This document shows, piece after piece, positions 8,081 through 15,921 of a stretch of 15,957 nucleotides of DNA. Below the pieces are notes generated by a model. That model searched no databases, was not told the DNA's origin, and was given only the letters and a program-made list of their open reading frames with translations. Both the position numbers and the translations under genes were made by a program. Numbering within the stretch: position 1 is the stretch's first letter; each line of letters starts with the position of its first letter. Location of the stretch: contig DLOZ01000024.1 of the NCBI GenBank assembly GCA_002479765.1, forward strand, positions 3,580-19,536, given 5' to 3'. This DNA comes from Sphingomonadales bacterium UBA7471. Its GTDB lineage: Bacteria; Pseudomonadota; Alphaproteobacteria; Sphingomonadales; Sphingomonadaceae.

Positions 8081-9577
8081 ATGACAATCGAACTTGTTGG
8101 TACAGTGCGCTCGACACTGAAATCCACTGACCACCCTTATATGCAAGGGGCTTGGACGCCGACCTTCAATGAATGGAACGCCATTTTTGCTAATGGCGAC
8201 GCCGAAGTCATCGGTACCATTCCTGACGACATCGACGGGGTATATGTTCGGACGGGCGAGGTTCCCGTGCACGAACCCATTGGTCGCTATCATCCTTTTG
8301 ATGGTGATGGCTTCATTCATGCGATCAGTTTCAAAGGTGGCCGCGCCAGCTATCGCAGCCGCTTTGTCCGTACCAAGGGCTTTCAGGCAGAACAAGAAGC
8401 CGGCAAGGCCTTGTGGGCGGGGCTCATGGAACCGCCGCACAAATCGACCCGCCCCGGCTGGGGTGCGCAGGAATGGTTGAAAGACTCGTCCTCAACCGAT
8501 GTCGTGGTACATGCTGGCAAGATCCTCTCGACTTTTTACCAATGCGGCGAAGGCTATCGCTTAGATCCCTTTACGCTGGAGCAGTTCGGTACCGAGGGTT
8601 GGGTGCCGCTTGACGGCGTGTCGGCGCACACAAAAGTGGATGAAGCCACCGGCGAACTGATGTTCTTTAATTATTCCAAACACGCGCCCTTCATGCATTA
8701 TGGCGTGGTTGGCGCAGACAATAAGTTAAAGCACTATATCCCTGTTCCACTCGCCGGGCCGCGCCTTCCGCATGATATGGCGTTCACCAAAAATTATGCC
8801 ATCGTCAACGACATGCCGCTCTATTGGGATCCCGAATTGTTGCAGCGCAACCTGCACGTTGTGCAGTTTCACCCCGATGAGAAAACGCGCTTTGGCATCA
8901 TCCCGCGCATGGGCCAGCCGGAAGATATTCGCTGGTTCGAAGCGGAACCGACGTACACGCTCCATTGGCTGAACGCGTGGGAAGAAGGGGATGAGATCAT
9001 CCTCGACGGCTATTATCAGGAAGAGCCGCAGCCGAAATCCCATCCTGATGCGCCCGACGGTTTAGAGCGCATGATGGCCTATCTGTCACAAGGGCTGATG
9101 AAACCCAAGCTGCATCGCTGGCGCTTTAACTTAAAAACTGGGGCAACGATTGAGGAGCGTCTCGACGACCGCATACTCGAATTCGGTATGATCAACCAGA
9201 AATATGCAGGGCGCAAATATCGTTATGCCTATTCGGCGGTGCCAGAACCCTATTGGTTCTTGTTCACAGGTCTTGTGAAGCATGATCTGGAAACAGGGAC
9301 AAGCGAAGAGATTTGTTTTGGGCCCGACCGCTATGGCAGTGAAAGCCCCTTTGCACCGCGTATCAATGCCAAGGATGAAGATGATGGTTACCTCGTCTCT
9401 TTCATCGCCGACGTCAAAAATGACCGTTCCGAATGCGTGTTGATTGACGCGAAGAATTTCAGCGCGGGCCCTGTATGCCGGATCATTCTACCCGAACGCT
9501 TTTGTTCAGGGACGCATTCAGTTTGGGCGAATGGCAATGACATCGGCATGGGTCCGAATAGCGTGTTGGCGGGCTGA
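8081..9577 (+). CDS. Carotenoid-oxygenase-family dioxygenase (lignostilbene dioxygenase-like)
   Basis: Protein of 498 residues, the usual length for this non-haem iron family, which splits C=C bonds with O2 to give two carbonyl products. All four iron-ligand histidines are in place: H183 (VSAHTK), H231 (LPHDMAFT), H295 (TLHWLNAWEE) and H479 (GTHSVWA). The N-terminal GVYVRTGEVP and HPFDGDGFIHA match the start of the seven-bladed propeller. Bacterial members cleave stilbenoids such as resveratrol or lignostilbene, isoeugenol, or apocarotenoids; which applies is not visible. There is no signal peptide, so it acts in the cytoplasm. ATG 8081 has GGAG seven bases upstream; an in-frame ATG at 8033 would overlap the previous gene by 44 bases and was not preferred. 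The adjacent ligase, thiolases and aldehyde dehydrogenase suggest further degradation of its products. Confidence 0.92.
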   Translation: MTIELVGTVRSTLKSTDHPYMQGAWTPTFNEWNAIFANGDAEVIGTIPDDIDGVYVRTGEVPVHEPIGRYHPFDGDGFIHAISFKGGRASYRSRFVRTKGFQAEQEAGKALWAGLMEPPHKSTRPGWGAQEWLKDSSSTDVVVHAGKILSTFYQCGEGYRLDPFTLEQFGTEGWVPLDGVSAHTKVDEATGELMFFNYSKHAPFMHYGVVGADNKLKHYIPVPLAGPRLPHDMAFTKNYAIVNDMPLYWDPELLQRNLHVVQFHPDEKTRFGIIPRMGQPEDIRWFEAEPTYTLHWLNAWEEGDEIILDGYYQEEPQPKSHPDAPDGLERMMAYLSQGLMKPKLHRWRFNLKTGATIEERLDDRILEFGMINQKYAGRKYRYAYSAVPEPYWFLFTGLVKHDLETGTSEEICFGPDRYGSESPFAPRINAKDEDDGYLVSFIADVKNDRSECVLIDAKNFSAGPVCRIILPERFCSGTHSVWANGNDIGMGPNSVLAG

Positions 9578-9578
9578 C

Positions 9579-11273
9579 ATGATTGTCGCGGGAAAAGAAA
9601 AGCGACAGAAATACAGAGAAGAAGGCTGGTGGGGTGACCAAACCCTTGCCGATCTATTCTTTGCCAATTGCGCAAAATATCCGGAACGGATGGCGTTGAT
9701 TGACGCGCCCAATCGGGGGGATTTTGCTTTCGGTGCTCCGCGCCGGCTGACCTATGCCGAAATGCGGGCCGAAGTGGAGCGCTATGCAGGGGCGCTGGTC
9801 GCCGCGGGCCTTGGCAAGGATGATGTGATTGTCATTCAACTGCCCAATATCAGCGAATTCGTCTCACTCTATTTTGCCGCCGCGACCATTGGCGCGATCG
9901 TCAGTCCAGTCGCGGTTCAATATCGCACGCATGAATTGTCCGCGATGTTTGGCATTGTCGAACCCAAAGCGTTTATCTGCGGTACGCGGATGCAGCATAA
10001 CGACCATCTTGCTGTTGTGCGCCCCTTACTGGGCAATCACATAAAATTGATGACCGTTGGCCCCGATGCGCCTGCCAATAGCATCGATCTTGACGCGCAG
10101 CTTGCGCAGCCCGAATTACTTACGGCACATTGCGCCGAAACCACAATCGATGCCGATGATGTCTTTACCATCTGCTGGACATCGGGGACGACAGGCATTC
10201 CAAAAGGCGTGCCGCGCAGCCACAACCATTGGATCGGGATCGCCCCCGCAACCTATACAACCTCGCAGCTGCGCGACGGCGATGTCATGCTCAATCCCTT
10301 TCCGCTGATCAACATGGCGTCGATTGGCGGAATCACGATGAGCTGGCTGCGGATCGCCGGCACAATGGTGCTGCATCACCCGTTCGACCCGCAAATCTAC
10401 CTTGGTCAGATCGCGGCCGAGCGGCCAAGCTTCACCATTGCCCCACCCGCCATCCTCAACATGTTGCTGCAGAATGAGGCGCTCCTCGCCAAGGTTGACC
10501 TGTCCAGCCTGCGCACCATCGGTTCAGGGTCCGCGCCGCTGGCACCGGCAATGGTGCAAGGATTTCAGGAGCGGTTAAATCTGCCGGTCATCAACATTTT
10601 TGGATCGAACGAAGGCATGTCGTTGATCACCGCACCGGATGTCGTGCCTGATCCAGTCGAGCGGGCAAGTTATTTCCCCAACCACCTCAAGCTCGCGCCC
10701 TTTTATGGCGACATGCCCAAGCGCATACTGGAATCCCGATTGGTGCCGCCAGCGGGCGGGAAGGCAATTATCGAGGACGGCATTCCCGGCGAATTGCAGG
10801 TGAGAGGCCCCACTGTATTCGAAGGCTATTGGAAGGCGCCCGAACAGACCCAAGCAGCATTCACCGAAGATGGCTGGTTCAAGACCGGGGATCTGTTCGA
10901 AATCGCGCAAGGCGGACGCTTCTTGAAGTTCACAGGCCGGTGCAAGGACCTCATTATTCGTGGCGGTGTCAACATCTCACCCGAAGAGATTGACCAGTTG
11001 CTGGGCGGGCACCCCGACCTTGCAGAAGCATGTGTTTTTTCATTGCCCGACCCTGTTATGGGTGAGCGTATCGGCCTCGCTGCGGTTCCGCGTCCCGGCG
11101 CTGAGGTTACGTTGAATGACGTAACGAGCTATCTCAAGAAACAGGATCTGGCGATATTCAAATTGCCCGAACGCCTGTTTCATTTTGAAAGCCTGCCGCG
11201 CAATGTGACCAATAAAGTGATGCGCAGCGAAGTACGTGAACTGGCGCTCGCCATGATCGAAAAAGGAGACTGA
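9579..11273 (+). CDS. Acyl-CoA synthetase (AMP-binding family)
   Basis: Protein of 564 residues of the ANL superfamily, which activates a carboxylic acid to its CoA thioester through an acyl-adenylate. The P-loop is CWTSGTTGIPKG (199-210). NIFGSNEG is the A5-type motif, GWFKTGD the A7 motif, and GRCKDLIIRGGVNISPEEI (about 452-470) the A8 hinge. The catalytic lysine near the C-terminus is K546 in TNKVMR, with Asn in place of the usual Gly before it. Overall it resembles cyclohexanecarboxylate- or fatty-acid-CoA ligases more than aromatic (4-coumarate) ligases, though substrate cannot be read from sequence. The start is set by the preceding gene's stop one base upstream (TGACATG), suggesting translational coupling; its own ribosome site is weak. 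Confidence 0.92.
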   Translation: MIVAGKEKRQKYREEGWWGDQTLADLFFANCAKYPERMALIDAPNRGDFAFGAPRRLTYAEMRAEVERYAGALVAAGLGKDDVIVIQLPNISEFVSLYFAAATIGAIVSPVAVQYRTHELSAMFGIVEPKAFICGTRMQHNDHLAVVRPLLGNHIKLMTVGPDAPANSIDLDAQLAQPELLTAHCAETTIDADDVFTICWTSGTTGIPKGVPRSHNHWIGIAPATYTTSQLRDGDVMLNPFPLINMASIGGITMSWLRIAGTMVLHHPFDPQIYLGQIAAERPSFTIAPPAILNMLLQNEALLAKVDLSSLRTIGSGSAPLAPAMVQGFQERLNLPVINIFGSNEGMSLITAPDVVPDPVERASYFPNHLKLAPFYGDMPKRILESRLVPPAGGKAIIEDGIPGELQVRGPTVFEGYWKAPEQTQAAFTEDGWFKTGDLFEIAQGGRFLKFTGRCKDLIIRGGVNISPEEIDQLLGGHPDLAEACVFSLPDPVMGERIGLAAVPRPGAEVTLNDVTSYLKKQDLAIFKLPERLFHFESLPRNVTNKVMRSEVRELALAMIEKGD

Positions 11274-11274
11274 C

Positions 11275-12504
11275 ATGCCGGCAGAAATTTTCATATTGGG
11301 CGGCGCGCAGACCGATTTTGGACGCAACATCGACCGCGAGGGCGGCGGGATATTTGAACTGTTCCGCGATGTGGCCGAAGCGGCTTTTGTGGCAACCGGA
11401 ATCGAGCCCAAAGAAGTCGACACCGCGCATGTGGGTAATTTCGTTGGCGAGCTATTTGCGGGGCAGGGCCAGCTTGGTGGGTTTTTCGGTCATGTCCATC
11501 CTGACCTTGCAGGCATTCCAACCGCACGCCATGAAGCGGCCTGTGCCTCAGGCAGTATCGCGATCCTGGCCGCGAGTGCCGAGATTGAGGCGGGGCGCTA
11601 TGGGCTTGCGATGGTGCTGGGCATTGAGCTTATGCGCAACGTGCCGGGACAACGCGCTGCCGAATATTTGGGCTCTGCCGCGTGGGCCGGACGCGAAGCG
11701 CAGGAGGCGCGCTACTTGTGGCCCCATATGTTTTCCAATGTCGCGGCTGAATATGAAGAGCGCTATGGTCTCGACCGGGCGCACCTGCGTGGCATTTCGG
11801 AAATCGCTTTTGCTAATGCCAAACGGAATCCGAATTCGCAGACGCGCAATTGGGACATTACGCCCGAACATTTCACCGACAATGATACGCTCAATCCGCC
11901 GATCGAAGGCAGCTTGCGCAAGGCCGATTGTGGGCAAGTGACCGACGGAGCCGCCGCTATTTTCCTTGCCTCTCGTTCAGTGGCGCAAGCTTATGCAAAG
12001 CGGCGCGGTATCGCGCTAGAGAGTATCCCGCGCCTTAAAGGCTGGGGACATTCAACCGCGCCTTTGCTCTATGCAACCAAAGTCAGCAACAGTCGGAGTC
12101 AGCCTTATGTCTTCCCCACTGTGCGTAAGGCGATGATGGATGCATTGAGCCGCGCCGGCATGGCGGATATATATGCATGTGATGGTGTTGAGGTGCATGA
12201 CTGCTTCTCGATTACCGAATATATGGCGATTGACCATTTCGGCATTACCCCGCCGGGCGAAAGCTGGCGCGCGGTGGAAGATGGCACGATTGCCTTGGGT
12301 GGCAAGTTGCCGGTCAATCCGTCGGGCGGACTCATTGGGCTAGGCCATCCCGTTGGCGCCACGGGTGTCCGCATGATGCTCGACGCCGCTAAGCAGGTAA
12401 CGGGTAAGGCCGGGGACTATCAGGTGGAAGGCGCCCAGAATTTCGCGACCTTTAATGTCGGCGGCAGCGCGACCACATCGGTAAGCTTTGTGGTGGGCGT
12501 CTGA
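11275..12504 (+). CDS. SCP2-type thiolase (acetyl-CoA acetyltransferase family)
   Basis: Protein of 409 residues. The nucleophile is C90 in EAACASGS. HDCF (308-311, in VEVHDCFS) replaces the NEAF of classical thiolases and supplies C310, while H358 lies in GLGHPVGATG. The C-terminal CxG of classical thiolases is NVGGS instead, lacking the cysteine. This combination is the known signature of the SCP2/SCP-x thiolase branch. It would cleave or form a 3-ketoacyl-CoA. Members are often encoded next to a small DUF35 zinc/OB-fold partner, which is missing here. AAGGAG sits six bases before the ATG, and the ligase stop is one base upstream. Likely role: thiolytic removal of acetyl- or propionyl-CoA from the side chain of the activated acid (inference). 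Confidence 0.9.
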   Translation: MPAEIFILGGAQTDFGRNIDREGGGIFELFRDVAEAAFVATGIEPKEVDTAHVGNFVGELFAGQGQLGGFFGHVHPDLAGIPTARHEAACASGSIAILAASAEIEAGRYGLAMVLGIELMRNVPGQRAAEYLGSAAWAGREAQEARYLWPHMFSNVAAEYEERYGLDRAHLRGISEIAFANAKRNPNSQTRNWDITPEHFTDNDTLNPPIEGSLRKADCGQVTDGAAAIFLASRSVAQAYAKRRGIALESIPRLKGWGHSTAPLLYATKVSNSRSQPYVFPTVRKAMMDALSRAGMADIYACDGVEVHDCFSITEYMAIDHFGITPPGESWRAVEDGTIALGGKLPVNPSGGLIGLGHPVGATGVRMMLDAAKQVTGKAGDYQVEGAQNFATFNVGGSATTSVSFVVGV

Positions 12505-12508
12505 CCAT

Positions 12509-13666
12509 ATGGACGAAGTCTATATTTACGACGCTGTGCGCACCCCGCGCGGCAAAGCGAAGCCGGACGGCGGGCTGAGCGCCCTGACACCGCAGGAACT
12601 GGTGAAGCAGCAGATCGATGCGGTTGGTGAACGATGCGGCGATATCGCACATGCGCCCGAGGCCCTTTTGTTGGGATGTATTGGTCAGATCGGGGATCAG
12701 GGCGGGCATATCGCGCTGGTTTCAAAGCTACATGCCGGCCTTCCAGATGCGACGGCGGCCCATAGCATAAACAATTATTGTGCATCTGGGCTATCCGCCA
12801 TTGGTCTGGCGGCTGCAATGGTCGGCAGCGGGCAGGCGAGTTCAGTTTTGGCCGGGGGTGTTGAATGCATGAGCCGCGTGCCCTTCATGGGCGACAAGGC
12901 AAGCTATTATACAGATACCAGTTTTCCATTTCGCACCCGTTATATTCCGGTTGTGCTCGCGGCGGACCGTCTCGCTGCAGCTGAAGGCTTTAGTCGCGCC
13001 GAACTTGATGCCGTAGCCCTTCTCTCACAACAAAAAGCTGCGGCTGCTGAAAGCAACAGTGCGTTAATCCGTTCCAGGATTGCAAGTGGCACGCTTCATT
13101 CAGAAGAATGTATTCGTCCAAAGACAGACGCTTCGTCGCTTGCAGCGATGGCTCCTGGGTTTGCTGCCTTACAAGATCAATATGCGGATGCACTAAACGG
13201 AGACCGGTTCGAGCCGCTTCACACCTTAAGCCATGCCCCTCCAGTATGCGACGGCGCTGCCATTGCGTACGTAGGGCACGCAAAATTGGGGCAGCCTCGT
13301 GCGCGTATTTTGGCCTTTGCCGAAAGTGGCGGCGATCCCGTAGAATCGCTCACGGCAGGCTTTGCTGCAATGGAGAAAGCGCTCGCACGCGCTGGTTTAA
13401 CTTTGGCCGATATGGACCGGGTGGAGTTCATGGAATCCTTCGCCGTTACCATCGCCAGATTTCTGCGCGACGACCGAATCGACGCCGCTAAAGTCAATGT
13501 TTCAGGCGGCCATATTGCCAAGGGTCATCCCATGGGCGCCAGTGGAGCGATCCTGACATCGACATTGCTCGATTGTCTTGATGAGGCAGATGGAACGCTA
13601 GGCCTGGTCGTCGTCAGCGGCGCATCAGGCGTAGGTGCAGCGATGATCGTCGAACGACTGAACTGA
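12509..13666 (+). CDS. Thiolase-family protein with altered active site
   Basis: Protein of 385 residues, close to the length of FadA/FadI-type thiolases. The nucleophile C91 is present (NNYCASGLSA) and so is H340 in KGHPMGASG. However, the NEAF motif is MESF (308-311), losing the asparagine, and the C-terminal CxG cysteine is serine (S370 in VVSGASG). The protein therefore keeps the acylation cysteine and one histidine but lacks the second catalytic cysteine in both known positions. The other landmarks look normal (RTPRGKA at the start, GGVECMSRVPF). ATG 12509 was chosen over an upstream in-frame start because it gives the usual 'DEVYIYDAVRTP' beginning; the previous gene stops 4 bases before. 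It may have reduced activity, a different Claisen or acyl-transfer role, or work with the adjacent SCP2-type thiolase. Confidence 0.87.
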   Translation: MDEVYIYDAVRTPRGKAKPDGGLSALTPQELVKQQIDAVGERCGDIAHAPEALLLGCIGQIGDQGGHIALVSKLHAGLPDATAAHSINNYCASGLSAIGLAAAMVGSGQASSVLAGGVECMSRVPFMGDKASYYTDTSFPFRTRYIPVVLAADRLAAAEGFSRAELDAVALLSQQKAAAAESNSALIRSRIASGTLHSEECIRPKTDASSLAAMAPGFAALQDQYADALNGDRFEPLHTLSHAPPVCDGAAIAYVGHAKLGQPRARILAFAESGGDPVESLTAGFAAMEKALARAGLTLADMDRVEFMESFAVTIARFLRDDRIDAAKVNVSGGHIAKGHPMGASGAILTSTLLDCLDEADGTLGLVVVSGASGVGAAMIVERLN

Positions 13667-13674
13667 GAGAGAAG

Positions 13675-15393
13675 ATGACGGAAACGCTTGAAGACTCGAC
13701 GGCCCGTCACGCGCATATGATTGAGGCTGCGATTGCAGCTGTAAGCAGCCGGAAAAGCTGGAGCCCGTTTCGCGATTCCCCTAGCGCAAAATTTCACGCG
13801 CCCGGTGCGCCCGAGGCAGGTAAGGCCGCATTTCATGCGCAATTAGGCCGGCCTTTCAATCTTGAACAGCCGGCTATTGTAGGGCGCAGCGGCGCGGAAA
13901 TATCGCCCTTCACCCGGCAACCGCTGGGCATCGACTATCCAGTCAGCGATCCGTCCGCGTTGATCGACGCCGCGCAGGCGGCGATGGCGTCATGGCGTCA
14001 TGTTGATCCTGAAGCGCGCATTGCCTTGTGCATCGAAATGGCAAACAGGCTCTACGCCCGTAATTTTGAAATGGCGCACAGCGTGATGCATGTCGCCGGA
14101 CAAAGCTATACGCAGGCGTTTAGCGGCAGTGGTCCCAATGCGCTTGATCGGGGGATAGAGGCGCTGGCTTATGCGGCAAAGGCGATGCGCGATGTGCTGC
14201 CCGCGGTCCGCTGGGAACGGACTTTTGGCAAGGAAGACGTGTCGCTCGACAAATGCTTCCGCCTTGTTCCGCGTGGAATTGGTCTAGTTATATGTTGCGC
14301 ATCTTTTCCGACATGGAATGCCTATCCTGCCATGTTCGCCAGCTTGGCAACCGGCAATCCAGTCATCGTAAAACCGCATCCGATCGCGATCCTACCGATG
14401 GCGATTGTGGTTCAGACATGCCGCAATGTCCTTGCAGATTATGGCTGCGATCCCAATTTGGTCACGCTCGCCGTTGACACGTTGGAGGCGCCAATTGCCC
14501 AGCGCTTCATTGATGACCCGGCTGTCCAGATTATCGATTTCACGGGCAGTCCGCGTTACGGCGGGTATTTGGAACGCACCGTTACGGGAAAACTGCTCTA
14601 TACGGAAACGGCCGGAATTAATTCGGTAGTGCTCGAGGGCTGCGACGATTTGGCGGCAACCGCGACAGCCATTGCGCGCGCCACGTGCCTTTTTTCGGCA
14701 CAAATGTGCACCAGCCCGCAGAATATTTATGTCCCTGCGGACGGTATCGAAACGGCTGACGGCCATCGGAGCTTTGACGAAGTGGCGGTAGCCTTGGTCG
14801 CTGCCGTCGATGCGATTGCGGATAACCCGTCTGTCGCGGCGGGAATCATGGGTGCAGTACAGGCAGAGCCAAGTTGCCAGATTGTACGAAATTTGGCCGA
14901 GCGTGCAGCACAGAATCCCGATGCCCGGATATTGCGTGCGCCAACGTCCTATCCGCATCCAGATCATCCCCAGGCGCGGACGATGACTCCGCTCATTGTC
15001 GCGCTGCCTGCGGGCAATGCCGCCCTGTATGCAGAGGAACATTTTGGCCCAGTCATGTTCATCATCGCGGCCACAGACCGCAATGCAGCGGTTGAAGAGG
15101 CAACCCGACTGGCCCGCGAACATGGCGCAATCTCATCCTATCTTTATTCCAACGATGATGCATTTATCGACAATGCGATCACCGCTTATGAAGGCAGTGG
15201 CATGAATCTTTCCATTAACCTGCATGGCGCCATGTGGGCCAATTTTGCCGCCGCCTATAGCGACTATCACGTCACTGGCCTCAATCCAGCTGGCAATGCC
15301 TGTTTGGCCGATCTTGCCTTTGTCGCCAGCCGCTTTCGCATCGTCCAAAATCGCCGCCCCACATCCCGAAAGGCTGACGCCCATGCCGCATAG
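13675..15393 (+). CDS. paaN: PaaN-type aldehyde dehydrogenase
   Basis: Protein of 572 residues matching the PaaN family (the ALDH-only form of about 550 residues, without the MaoC hydratase domain of the PaaZ fusion). Recognisable segments are the N-terminal SWSPFRDSPS, KAAFHAQLGRPF, SPFTRQPLGIDYP, PRGIGLVICCASFPTWNAYP, ASLATGNPVIVKPHP (Rossmann region) and IIDFTGS. Catalytic E311 (YTETAGINS) and C345 (SAQMCTSPQN) are both present, so it should be an active NAD(P)-dependent dehydrogenase. PaaN proteins are associated with phenylacetate-type CoA degradation, but no other paa gene is here, so it probably oxidises an aldehyde made by the dioxygenase or another step of this pathway (inference). 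GAGAG precedes the ATG; its end overlaps the next gene by 11 bases. Confidence 0.88.
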   Translation: MTETLEDSTARHAHMIEAAIAAVSSRKSWSPFRDSPSAKFHAPGAPEAGKAAFHAQLGRPFNLEQPAIVGRSGAEISPFTRQPLGIDYPVSDPSALIDAAQAAMASWRHVDPEARIALCIEMANRLYARNFEMAHSVMHVAGQSYTQAFSGSGPNALDRGIEALAYAAKAMRDVLPAVRWERTFGKEDVSLDKCFRLVPRGIGLVICCASFPTWNAYPAMFASLATGNPVIVKPHPIAILPMAIVVQTCRNVLADYGCDPNLVTLAVDTLEAPIAQRFIDDPAVQIIDFTGSPRYGGYLERTVTGKLLYTETAGINSVVLEGCDDLAATATAIARATCLFSAQMCTSPQNIYVPADGIETADGHRSFDEVAVALVAAVDAIADNPSVAAGIMGAVQAEPSCQIVRNLAERAAQNPDARILRAPTSYPHPDHPQARTMTPLIVALPAGNAALYAEEHFGPVMFIIAATDRNAAVEEATRLAREHGAISSYLYSNDDAFIDNAITAYEGSGMNLSINLHGAMWANFAAAYSDYHVTGLNPAGNACLADLAFVASRFRIVQNRRPTSRKADAHAA

Positions 15394-15820
15394 TCCTCAA
15401 GATTTCATTGGTGCCTGGCATCTTGTCGATTGGCGTATCGAATATTCGGACGGGGGCGTCACCCGCCCCTTTGGTGAGGGCGCACACGGATATATCATCT
15501 ATGCGGATGATGGGACAATGACCGCAAGCATATCAAAGGCGACGCGTCCGTCCTTTGGTATCGCCAATGCCCGCAACGCGACGACAGAACAAAAGGCCGC
15601 GGCCTTTGATAGCTATTTTCACTATGCAGGCCCCTGGCGGATTGATGGCGAAGTGGTGGTGCATCAGGTCACAATGTCGCTCAATCCCGACATGGCCGGG
15701 ACTGAACAACGCCGATTGGCGGTTTTCGGTCGGCACGGCGAATTGACCCTGTCCGCTCATGAGCCGTTGAAAGATGGAGCCAGTCGCCACCATATCTTGC
15801 AATGGCAGTCTTCGGACTGA
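15383..15820 (+). CDS. Lipocalin-like domain protein
   Basis: Protein of 145 residues starting at an ATG inside the end of the preceding dehydrogenase gene, with AAAGG about 10 bases upstream, so it is probably translated by coupling. FIGAWHLVDWRIEY, GYIIYADDGTMTA and RIDGEVVVHQVTMSLNPDM match the lipocalin-like family of small beta-barrel proteins that begin with 'G.W.L'. There is no signal peptide, so it is probably cytoplasmic. The family's function is poorly known; binding a hydrophobic intermediate is plausible. A longer frame starting at 15224 would overlap the dehydrogenase by 170 bases and has no homology-like content, so it was rejected. Last gene of the operon; no convincing terminator follows. 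Confidence 0.85.
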   Translation: MPHSPQDFIGAWHLVDWRIEYSDGGVTRPFGEGAHGYIIYADDGTMTASISKATRPSFGIANARNATTEQKAAAFDSYFHYAGPWRIDGEVVVHQVTMSLNPDMAGTEQRRLAVFGRHGELTLSAHEPLKDGASRHHILQWQSSD

Positions 15821-15921
15821 TTATCGTTAGCCTCGATGCGGGCTGATGGCGCATGCAAACGGGCTATCTTGCCATCCCTTGGCAGGAACGCGGTTGGATA
15901 GGGGATGCCATGATGCCCGTA

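Noticed and set aside
14392..15123. 243-codon minus-strand frame inside the PaaN-type dehydrogenase
   Set aside because: Antisense to a region containing the catalytic Glu and Cys motifs; composition (many Arg, Cys, Ile) is that of a shadow frame.
15870..15884. Hairpin TGCCA-TCCCT-TGGCA after the last operon gene as a terminator
   Set aside because: Only five pairs and no T-run follows, so there is no support for rho-independent termination.
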